Shown here piece after piece: positions 48,803 through 56,334 of a stretch of 64,000 bases of DNA. This DNA is from VAZQ01 sp963840535 (GTDB lineage: Bacteria > Pseudomonadota > Alphaproteobacteria > Rhizobiales > Xanthobacteraceae). The stretch is from assembly GCA_963840535.1 (NCBI GenBank), contig CAWIZJ010000029.1:62001-126000 (forward strand), given 5' to 3'. The notes beneath the pieces are model-generated. The model had not been told where the DNA came from, made no database searches, and worked only from the letters and a program-made list of their open reading frames with translations. The position numbers were made by a program, and so were the translations under genes. The first letter of the stretch is position 1, and each line of letters opens with the position of its first letter.

Positions 48803-51800
48803 ATGGCACTCAATATTTCCGCATGGTCGATTCGGCATCCGATCCCTCCCATCGTCATGATGGCTGCGCTCGTCGCGCTCGGCTACATCAACTTCGTCAA
48901 GCTGCCGATCACGCGCATGCCGAACGTGGATGTGCCTCTCATCACCGTTGTGGTCTCGCAGTTCGGAGCCTCGCCCGGGGAGCTCGAAACGCAGGTTACC
49001 AAGAAGGTCGAGGATGCGGTTGCGAGCGTTGCGGGCGCCCACCACATCAGGTCGGCGATAACGGACGGCGTCTCGAGCACAACGATCACCTTCCGATTGG
49101 GGACGGACACCGATCGCGCGCTCAACGACGTGAAGGATGCCGTCACGCGCGTCCGCGGCGAGCTCCCGCGCGGGATCGACGAGCCCCTGGTTCGGCGCGT
49201 GGACCTCAGCGGCCTGCCCATTCTCACCTATGCCGCCATCGCTCCCGGCAAGACACCCGAGCAGCTTTCGTTCTTCGTCGAGGATGTGGTCAGCCGCGAG
49301 CTGCAAGGGATCCGTGGCGTCGGCAGCGTCGAGCAGATCGGCAGCGTTCAGCGCGAGATCCGGGTGGGACTCGATCCGATCCGGCTGCAGGCAGTCGGAT
49401 TGACCCCCCTCGACGTCAGCCGGCAACTTCGCGGCAGCAACGTCGACCTCGCCGGTGGACGGGCCGAGATCGGCGGGCGCGATCAGGCGATCCGCACCCT
49501 CGCCGGGGCCAAGACCCTAGCCGACCTCGGTGCGACCACGATTGCCTTGCCGACCGGAGGCGAGGTGCGGCTGGACAATCTGGGTCTGATCACCGACACC
49601 ATCACGGAGCAGCGCACCTTTGCGCGCTTCAACGGCACGCCGGTCGTTGGCGTGAGCATCGTGCGGGCGAAAGGCGCGAGCGACGTGGTGGTCGCGGATG
49701 CCGTCGCCGCCCGCATCGACGCGATCAAGGCGGCGCATCCCGACGTCGAGCTCAAGCTGATCGATTCGTCGGTCACCTTCACGCTCGGCAACTACGACGC
49801 GGCGATGCATACGCTCTATGAAGGCGCGATCCTGGCCGTGATCGTGGTGTTCATGTTCCTGCGCGACTGGAGGGCGACCCTCATCGCGGCGGTCACCCTT
49901 CCGCTGTCGATCCTGCCTGCGTTCTGGGTGATGAATGTCCTCGGCTTCTCGCTCAATATCGTGAGCCTTCTGGCGATTACCCTCAGCGTCGGCATCCTCG
50001 TCGACGATGCCATCGTCGAGATCGAGAATATCGTACGCCACATCCAGATGGGCAAATCGCCGTATCGCGCGGCGCTCGAAGCGGCCGACGAGATCGGTCT
50101 GGCGGTCATCGCGATCAGCTTGACGATCGTTGCGGTGTTCCTGCCGGTGGGCTTCCTGTCCTCCGCACCGGGCCAGTTCTTCAAGCAGTTCGGCCTGACC
50201 GTCTCGGTGCAGGTGCTGTTCTCCCTCCTCGTCGCGCGGCTCATCACGCCGATGCTCGCGGCCTATTTCCTGACGCCGCACCAGCACAAGGAGAAGCCCG
50301 ACGGACGCATGCAACGACTCTACACGCGCACGTTGGGCTGGTCGGTCCGGCACCGGTGGATCACCGTCATACTCGGGCTGCTTCTGTTCGTTGCGGCCAT
50401 GGCGAGCACGGTCCTCCTGCCGTCGGGGTTCATGCCGGCTACGGATAGCTCGCGGTCGGTCCTCGTTCTCGACTTGCCGCCGGGCTCCCAACTCGTCGAT
50501 ACCGAGGCGGTTACGGAGACGGTCGATGAGCGAATACGCAAGCGCCCGGAGGTGGAGAGCATCTTCGTCGACGGCGGACGAATTCCGCCGGCCCTTCTGG
50601 ATGTCGGCAAGGCCGCACTGACGATCGTCTATGTCCCGAAAGCGAAGCGATCGCTCTCGCAACAGCAGCTCGAGCAGGCGATCACGCGGGATCTCTCGGA
50701 CATTCCCGATATTCGCTTCTGGTTCCTCGACGACAACGGACTGCGCAATGTCAGTTTGTTGGTAAGAGGGGAGGACAACGCCACGGTCGCGAATGTGGCG
50801 ACCGAGCTCGCCGGTCAAATGCGAAGACTCTCGATGGTTGCGAATGTCGTTTCGGGCGCCGCGCTCAACCGGCCGGAGCTGAGGATCCACCCGCGGCGGG
50901 AATTGGCCGTGCGGCTCGGCGTGCCGACCGAGAACCTGTCCGAGACGATCCGTGTAGCCACCATCGGGGATGTCGGGCCGGCACTTCCAAAGTTCGATGC
51001 CGGGGACCGGGCCGTCCCGATCCGGGTCCTGCTCGAGGAAAACGCGCGCGCCGATCGCCAGGTCCTCGAGCAGATACGGATCCCGTCGCAACGCGGCGCG
51101 GGGGTGCCGCTCATCGCGCTCGCCGATTTGAGCTTCGGTGAAGGCCCGACCAGCATCACTCGCCACGACCGCCAGCGCTACGCCAGCGTCGAGGCCGATC
51201 TCGTCGGGGGCGCCGCGCTCAGCTCGGCCCTGGAGGCCATCAAGGCCTTGCCCGTGATGAAGAATCTTCCTCCCGGCATTGCCGTCCTCCCGGGCGGCGA
51301 TGCCGAGCTTCAGGGCGAGCTGTTCGAGGAATTCGGCACCGCGATGCGCAACGGCCTGATGGCGGTCTATATCGTGCTGGCCATCCTGTTCGCGAGCCTG
51401 CTCCACCCCTTGACCATCCTGCTGTCGCTGCCGCTGTCGATCACCGGCGCCGTCGCCGCCCTCCTTGTCACATACCTGCCGATGACGTTGCCCGTGATCA
51501 TCGGCATCCTGATGCTCATGGGGATCGTCACCAAGAACGCCATCATGCTGCTCGATTTTGCCATCGAGGCGATGCACGCAGGCGCCGAGCGCACGGCGGC
51601 AATCATCGAGGCATGCCGCAAGCGGGCCCGCCCGATCATCATGACGACCATCGCCATGGTCGCCGGCATGTTTCCGAGTGCCTTGGCGTTCGGAGCCGGC
51701 GGAGAGTTTCGGGCACCGATGGCGATTGCGGTCATCGGGGGGCTGATCGTATCGACGCTCCTCTCGTTGCTGTTCGTGCCGGCGCTCTTCACCATCATGG

Positions 51801-51973
51801 ATGATATCGGGCGAGGCATATGGTGGCTGTTCGGCCGCTTCGTCGGAAAAACCGACGAGCCGACCGAGGGCGATACGGCGCATCCTCCGGCTGTCGTCGG
51901 CGTGCCATCGCCACGCGACAGCGGTGCCGACGTTGATCGCACGCCCGCGACCGTGGGCCAGCCGGCCCTCTGA
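48803..51973 (+). CDS. RND-family efflux permease
   Basis: 1,056 residues, intact, typical of hydrophobe/amphiphile efflux (HAE1/AcrB-like) or related RND pumps. GGCGGAGG precedes the ATG. A first membrane helix (PIPPIVMMAALVALGYI) is followed by the porter loop (TRMPNVDVPLITVVVSQFGA), helices 2-6 from about residue 335 (LAVIVVFMFLRDW; SVGILVDDAIVEIENIVRH carries the Asp pair used for proton relay), a second porter loop and helices 7-12 (GIVTKNAIMLLDFAIEAMH, RPIIMTTIAMVAGMFPSALA). No adaptor gene is next to it; two adaptor-like genes lie 3.4 and 9.4 kb downstream and could serve it. Convergent with the DUF4399 gene. Possible exporter of the lipid product of the neighbouring locus. Confidence 0.9.
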   Translation: MALNISAWSIRHPIPPIVMMAALVALGYINFVKLPITRMPNVDVPLITVVVSQFGASPGELETQVTKKVEDAVASVAGAHHIRSAITDGVSSTTITFRLGTDTDRALNDVKDAVTRVRGELPRGIDEPLVRRVDLSGLPILTYAAIAPGKTPEQLSFFVEDVVSRELQGIRGVGSVEQIGSVQREIRVGLDPIRLQAVGLTPLDVSRQLRGSNVDLAGGRAEIGGRDQAIRTLAGAKTLADLGATTIALPTGGEVRLDNLGLITDTITEQRTFARFNGTPVVGVSIVRAKGASDVVVADAVAARIDAIKAAHPDVELKLIDSSVTFTLGNYDAAMHTLYEGAILAVIVVFMFLRDWRATLIAAVTLPLSILPAFWVMNVLGFSLNIVSLLAITLSVGILVDDAIVEIENIVRHIQMGKSPYRAALEAADEIGLAVIAISLTIVAVFLPVGFLSSAPGQFFKQFGLTVSVQVLFSLLVARLITPMLAAYFLTPHQHKEKPDGRMQRLYTRTLGWSVRHRWITVILGLLLFVAAMASTVLLPSGFMPATDSSRSVLVLDLPPGSQLVDTEAVTETVDERIRKRPEVESIFVDGGRIPPALLDVGKAALTIVYVPKAKRSLSQQQLEQAITRDLSDIPDIRFWFLDDNGLRNVSLLVRGEDNATVANVATELAGQMRRLSMVANVVSGAALNRPELRIHPRRELAVRLGVPTENLSETIRVATIGDVGPALPKFDAGDRAVPIRVLLEENARADRQVLEQIRIPSQRGAGVPLIALADLSFGEGPTSITRHDRQRYASVEADLVGGAALSSALEAIKALPVMKNLPPGIAVLPGGDAELQGELFEEFGTAMRNGLMAVYIVLAILFASLLHPLTILLSLPLSITGAVAALLVTYLPMTLPVIIGILMLMGIVTKNAIMLLDFAIEAMHAGAERTAAIIEACRKRARPIIMTTIAMVAGMFPSALAFGAGGEFRAPMAIAVIGGLIVSTLLSLLFVPALFTIMDDIGRGIWWLFGRFVGKTDEPTEGDTAHPPAVVGVPSPRDSGADVDRTPATVGQPAL

Positions 51974-52001
51974 CAAGCATCATCCTTCCCGTCCGGCTGC
52001 G

Positions 52002-52049
52002 CGGGCGCAGGCGCATAAGAACGGGCGTCAGCGCCTGGGCCTGCGCCCG
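52002..52049. terminator. Inverted repeat between convergent RND and DUF4399 genes
   Basis: CGGGCGCAGGC (52002-52012) and GCCTGCGCCCG (52039-52049) form an 11-bp stem with a 26-nt loop that overlaps the last codons of the minus-strand gene. No T-run. A bidirectional stop or stabilising hairpin is plausible. Confidence 0.4.
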
Positions 52050-53263
52050 GTGCGAGTTACGACGACCTTGATCGGCTTCGACATGATCGGCGGATTATGC
52101 GGCACATGGTTTTCGTCGCCGAGCAGGAGTTGAAGCGTGTGCGTCCCCAGAGGCAGCGTCACGGTTGCTTCCGTTTGCCCCGCGCCGAAGTGCAGATGGT
52201 TGAAGTCGTTTGGTATCGGCTCGTCGAGCGGTGGCAGCTTGGTGTTGACCAAGAGATGATGATGGCCGGTATTGGGCTTCTCGATGCCGGCCGGGGCCAC
52301 GCCCATGTTGGCGAGGCCAAAGCGAATGGTCGCCTTTGGGGGTAGCACCGACCGATCCTGCAGGCCGACGAAGTAGACCCTGGCATCGGTTGGCGCCGGC
52401 TTGCGGGCGGAGGGGTCGACGACGCGGACCTTGATGCGGGGCGAGATGACGGGCGGCGTGTGCGGGACGTGATCCTTGTCTCCCATCACCAGCTGCAGGG
52501 TATGTTCGCCGGGTTTCAGGCTGACCTCGGCCTCGGTCTGGCCGGTACCGAAGTGCAGGTGATTGAAATCGTTCGGGATCGGTTGATCGAGCGGCGGCAG
52601 GTCGGTGTCGATCAGCAGATGATGATGGCCGGAATTCGCGCGATCCGAGCCGGCCGGTGCAACACCCATGTTCCTCAGGCCGAAATAGATGGTCACCTTG
52701 GGAGGTATGACCGCCCCGTCCTTGAGATCCGAGAAATACACCTCGGCTCCGGCTGGAGACGGGGTAGGACCGCCGGTCAATGCCGGCGCGGCACCCTCTG
52801 CAACCCGCACCCGGATGCGGGGTGACATGACCGGGGGTGTATGTGGAACGTGGTCCTTGTCACCGACGAGCAACTGCAAGGTGTGCTGGCCCGGCCTCAG
52901 GGTAATCTCCGCCTCGGTCTGGCCGGTGCCGAAGTGCAGATGGTTGAAGTCGTTGGGAATGGGCCGGTCGAGGGCGGGCAGCTCGGTATCGATCAAAAGG
53001 TGGTGGTGGCCCGAATTTGCGCGATCCGATCCTGCCGGTGCAACGCCCATGTTCCGCAAACCGAAATGCACCTTGAACTTGGCCGGAACGGTCATTCCGT
53101 CCTTGAGATCGACGAAATAGACTTCGGCGCCCGGCCCGGATGCGGTCGGACCTCCGCTCCGCTGCGCCTGTGCGACGGCGCCGCCGCTGCAGGCGAGCAG
53201 CAACGTCATGACGAGGTTCACGTAACTGTAGGGCCTGATCCCGATCATCCCGAGCACATGCAT
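52028..53263 (-). CDS. Exported protein of three DUF4399 repeats
   Basis: 411 residues. ATG at 53261-53263 with GGAAGGA upstream; signal peptide VNLVMTLLLACSGGAVAQA. Three tandem units of about 115 residues each carry VYFVDLKDGMTVP-type starts, FGLRNMGVAPAG, SGHHHLLIDT, PNDFNHLHFGTGQTEA and HTLQLLVGDKDHVPH. The His-rich loops (GHHHLLI, NHLHFG, DHVPH) are the conserved signature of DUF4399 and look suited to metal binding. Most DUF4399 proteins have one domain; a triple array is unusual. The linkers are Pro/Ala-rich. The first and second units are nearly identical, the C-terminal one more diverged (ANMGVAPAGIEKPNTGHHHL). Periplasmic; function unknown. Confidence 0.8.
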   Translation of the reverse strand: MHVLGMIGIRPYSYVNLVMTLLLACSGGAVAQAQRSGGPTASGPGAEVYFVDLKDGMTVPAKFKVHFGLRNMGVAPAGSDRANSGHHHLLIDTELPALDRPIPNDFNHLHFGTGQTEAEITLRPGQHTLQLLVGDKDHVPHTPPVMSPRIRVRVAEGAAPALTGGPTPSPAGAEVYFSDLKDGAVIPPKVTIYFGLRNMGVAPAGSDRANSGHHHLLIDTDLPPLDQPIPNDFNHLHFGTGQTEAEVSLKPGEHTLQLVMGDKDHVPHTPPVISPRIKVRVVDPSARKPAPTDARVYFVGLQDRSVLPPKATIRFGLANMGVAPAGIEKPNTGHHHLLVNTKLPPLDEPIPNDFNHLHFGAGQTEATVTLPLGTHTLQLLLGDENHVPHNPPIMSKPIKVVVTRTGRRPRR

Positions 53264-53308
53264 GGCTGCATCCTTCCGTGGACTCACCGTTCGCGTCGCG
53301 AATCCCAT

Positions 53309-53690
53309 CTACTCGACCTGCTCAGAGAGAGACAGCAATCTAGGTGAACTCGGTTGTGCTGGGAAGCGCAGTCCGTCGTCGGTGCGGTAGGTGACACGCA
53401 ACCGCACCTGCGATTTGCCTGAGTTGCTGCCGCTGGGCGCGTTGTCGCAGCGGGCGAATATGAGCCGTGCCATCGTCACTTGCAGGCCTTTGCAGGCGAG
53501 TTGGAACCACTTCCCCTGTTGTCCGAAACCGGCATTCCGTTTACAGTGACTGGCACGCGAAATTGGCGAAAGCTCGGTCGGCATTGGGTCGTGGAGACCT
53601 CAATGCCGGGACGGGATGTCAGGAGGCGACGAATTCGGCGGTAGAAGGGCCCTTCATGGTGGCAATGAACCGATATGGGAGGCGGCACGA
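53309..53690 (-). other. Possible short gene in the divergent gap
   Basis: Two minus-strand pieces read like one protein broken once: RVPVTVNGMPVSDNRGSG in one frame and TMARLIFARCDNAPSGSN then SQVRLRVTYRTDDGLRFP in another. The sequence has a beta-rich look and two Cys, but the start is unclear. Low support; the region must also hold promoters for both flanking genes. Confidence 0.3.
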
Positions 53691-53739
53691 ACTAACGGAT
53701 AAGATCAGGTCCCGTCGGAACAGAGGGCGCGGGATCAAT

Positions 53740-55320
53740 ATGCGGCTGCTGTTTTGGCTGGGCTTGACGGTTGTGACGACGATGCTGACCTCATCGGCGC
53801 TGCCACAGCAGAGAGCCGCACGGGTGGCACTCGTTATCGGAAACGCCAGCTACCCGGACGCCAGTACGCCGTTGACCATTCCGACGAGGGACGCACGCAC
53901 TCTCGCCGAGGAATTCCGGCGCAGCGAATTCGATGTCGATCTCAAGGAGAACGTCGGCAAGGAGGATATGCAACGTGCGATCGATGCCTTCAGCGGCAAG
54001 ATCCGCACTGGCATGGCGGCGCTCTTCTATTTCAGCGGATACGGCATTCAGGTCGCGAGGCAGACCTACCTTCTTCCGGTCAACGCGCAAGTCTGGACCG
54101 AAGCGGAAGTGCGCCGCGACGGAATCAGCGTCGATGCGGTGCTTGCCGAGATGCACAGGAAAGGGGCAAAGGTAAAGATCGTCATTCTCGATGCGGCCCG
54201 AAGAAATCCGTTCGAGCGCCGCTTCCGCTCGTCTGCGGCGGGGCTGGCGGGGCTCGATGCGGTCGATGGTACGCTCGCAATGTATTCCGCTGCGCCGGGC
54301 AAGGTCGTCAATGACGGCACCGGCTCGAATAGCCTTTTCGTCAGCGAGCTGATCAAGGAATTGCGCGTCCCCAATCTCACTGCCGAGGAAGTATTCAACC
54401 GAGCCCGCATCGGCGTATCCCGTGCGTCCAACAACGAACAAGTGCCGTGGGTGGCTTCCTCGCTGGTCGAGGAATTTCATTTCGGCACGGCCCGTCCGGT
54501 GGCGGCGCCCGCGCCGGTGCCGTCCCCCGCTGCGACGCCGAGGCCGGCACCCGCCCCCGCCGCCCGGGCATCGACGCCGACCGAGCAGGCGCGTACCGGC
54601 ACCAAGGCCGGGGACCTGTTTCGTGATTGTCCGGATTGCGCCGAGCTCGTGGTCGTTCCCGTCGGGTCGTTCGACATGGGCTCGACATCCGAATACGAGA
54701 GTCCAGTCCGACGCGTGACCATCGCGAAGCCCTTCGCCATCGGACGACACGAGGTCACTTTCGACGAGTGGGACAAGTGCGCGGACGACGGCGGGTGCAA
54801 GTTTCGGCCCGAGGATCGTGACTGGGGGCGGGGCAGGCGCCCGGTCATCAACGTCAGCTGGCTCGATGCCAAGGCGTTTTTGACCTGGTTGTCGCAAAAG
54901 ACCGGGCAGACCTATCGGCTCCCGACCGAAGCCGAATGGGAATACGCCGCCCGCGGCGGAACGACCACCCCATACTGGTGGGGTCGCGACGTCGGTTCCG
55001 GCCAGGCCAACTGTCGGGAATGCAAGGGCGGCGACGCACAGAGGACATCCCCGGTCGGCTCGTATAAGCCCAACCCTTTTGGCCTCTATGACACCGCGGG
55101 CAATGTTGCCGAGTGGGTCGAGGATTGCTGGAACGACAATTATCGCGGCGCTCCGAACAATGGCTCGGCGTGGACTGCCGGGCAATGCAGGCTCCGTGTC
55201 TTGCGCGGCGGCGCATTCGACAGTCAATCGAGATATCTGCGCTCGATGGCGCGCTTCAGATACGACATGGATGTACGATATGTCGCCAACGGATTTCGAG
55301 TCCTGCGCGAGCTACCATAG
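53740..55320 (+). CDS. Exported fusion of a pseudo-caspase and an FGE-like domain
   Basis: 526 residues from the ATG at 53740, which opens a signal peptide (LLFWLGLTVVTTMLTSSA); in-frame ATGs from 53656 are alternatives with no better ribosome-binding site. Residues 25-245 are a caspase-like domain (RVALVIGNASYPDAS, ALFYFSGYGIQ, IVILDAARRNPF). Its catalytic pair is replaced: His by Tyr in GYG and Cys by Ala in DAAR. A Pro/Ala linker follows, then a 230-residue FGE-type domain (ELVVVPVGSFDMGS, RLPTEAEWEYAARGG, NVAEWVEDCW, VLRGGAFD) in which the catalytic cysteines expected after RGG are also absent (DSQSRYLRSMARFR). Both enzymatic centres thus appear lost. Related to the genes at 1-961 and 17068-18717. 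Probably a periplasmic recognition protein. Confidence 0.8.
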   Translation: MRLLFWLGLTVVTTMLTSSALPQQRAARVALVIGNASYPDASTPLTIPTRDARTLAEEFRRSEFDVDLKENVGKEDMQRAIDAFSGKIRTGMAALFYFSGYGIQVARQTYLLPVNAQVWTEAEVRRDGISVDAVLAEMHRKGAKVKIVILDAARRNPFERRFRSSAAGLAGLDAVDGTLAMYSAAPGKVVNDGTGSNSLFVSELIKELRVPNLTAEEVFNRARIGVSRASNNEQVPWVASSLVEEFHFGTARPVAAPAPVPSPAATPRPAPAPAARASTPTEQARTGTKAGDLFRDCPDCAELVVVPVGSFDMGSTSEYESPVRRVTIAKPFAIGRHEVTFDEWDKCADDGGCKFRPEDRDWGRGRRPVINVSWLDAKAFLTWLSQKTGQTYRLPTEAEWEYAARGGTTTPYWWGRDVGSGQANCRECKGGDAQRTSPVGSYKPNPFGLYDTAGNVAEWVEDCWNDNYRGAPNNGSAWTAGQCRLRVLRGGAFDSQSRYLRSMARFRYDMDVRYVANGFRVLRELP

Positions 55321-55405
55321 TTTCGTCGATGCACGTCGATGATCGCCCTGTCTGCGAAGGCAGTGAAACTCAATCTCGGATCCTCATGATGAAGGCTTTC
55401 AACCC

Positions 55406-56308
55406 ATGACCATCTCAGCACGTGCGCTCCTGATGGCGGCGGCCAGTTGGGCCGCAATGTCGTCCGCAGCCGCCCAGACCTCTTCGTCTCCCGACACACA
55501 GGCCTCCGTGACCGTGGTCCGCGCCGCGAAAGCCTGTTTCACCGAAGCCATCCGCGTCACGGGCTTTCTGGTGGCACGCCAGGAAGCTGTCGTGACTCTC
55601 GAGGTGCCGGGAATGAAGATCTCCGAGGTCCTGGTAGGTGAGGGGGATCGGGTGACATCCGGTCAGACGCTCGCTCGCTTGACACGCCAGTCGACGGAAG
55701 GACCGGATCCCACGGCCGGAAGAAGCGGTGCCAACACGGTGAAAGCGCCGGCTGCGGGTGTCGTCACGCGAAGCACGGCCGTCGTGGGAGCGACGGCAGC
55801 TCCGTTTGCCGCCGAGCCGTTGTTTCGCATCGCCGTCGACAACGAAATCGAGCTCGAGGCGGAAGTGCCGAGCGTCCATGTACCGTCACTGGCTGCCGGA
55901 CAGACGGCACGCATCGAGATCAGCGACGACCGTGAGCTGTCGGGACGCGTTCGCCGGGTCCCCGCCGTTATCGATCAAGGGCGACAACTCGGCCGCGCCA
56001 GGCTTTCCCTGGAGCGTAACCCGTCGCTTCGACCCGGCATGTTCGCCGGTGCAACGATCGATGCAAATCGAAGCTGTGGCATATCGGTTCCCCGCTCGGC
56101 GGTGCAGCACCGGACCGAGGGCACGAGTGTTCAGGTCGTGCGCGATAACTCCATCGAGAAGCGACTGGTTCAGGTCGGACTTCACTCCGATACCCAAACC
56201 GAGATTCGTGACGGGCTGCGCGAAGGCGAATTGGTCGTGGCGAACGCCGGCAGCTCCCTGCGCGATGGCGACAAGATCAAGCCCATAGTCGCTGACGGAC
56301 CGAAATAG
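55406..56308 (+). CDS. RND-type periplasmic adaptor (membrane fusion protein)
   Basis: 300 residues with a signal peptide (LLMAAASWAAMSSAAAQ). The biotinyl-lipoyl-like half-motifs are VTLEVPGMKISEVLVGEGDRV and NTVKAPAAGVVTRSTAVVG, the beta-barrel VPSLAAGQTARIEIS, and the end GLREGELVVANAGSSLRDGD. The alpha-hairpin is very short, as in minimal adaptors. It is the first gene of a run with the kinase, receiver and cyclase genes (26 nt to the kinase). A paralogue lies at 61352-62350; both share the Cys-containing start VVR-K-ACF. It may work with the RND permease at 48803-51973. Confidence 0.8.
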   Translation: MTISARALLMAAASWAAMSSAAAQTSSSPDTQASVTVVRAAKACFTEAIRVTGFLVARQEAVVTLEVPGMKISEVLVGEGDRVTSGQTLARLTRQSTEGPDPTAGRSGANTVKAPAAGVVTRSTAVVGATAAPFAAEPLFRIAVDNEIELEAEVPSVHVPSLAAGQTARIEISDDRELSGRVRRVPAVIDQGRQLGRARLSLERNPSLRPGMFAGATIDANRSCGISVPRSAVQHRTEGTSVQVVRDNSIEKRLVQVGLHSDTQTEIRDGLREGELVVANAGSSLRDGDKIKPIVADGPK

Positions 56309-56334
56309 GGCAACGTTGACGCGAGCGACGTCCG

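Noticed and set aside
49517..51976. An 819-codon open frame antisense to the RND permease, and similar long frames at 20066-21949 (-), 2866-4128 (+) and 53791-55227 (-)
   Set aside because: They mirror high-GC codon bias of well-recognised genes on the other strand, show no domain motifs and have compositions rich in Arg/Asp/His typical of antisense shadows.
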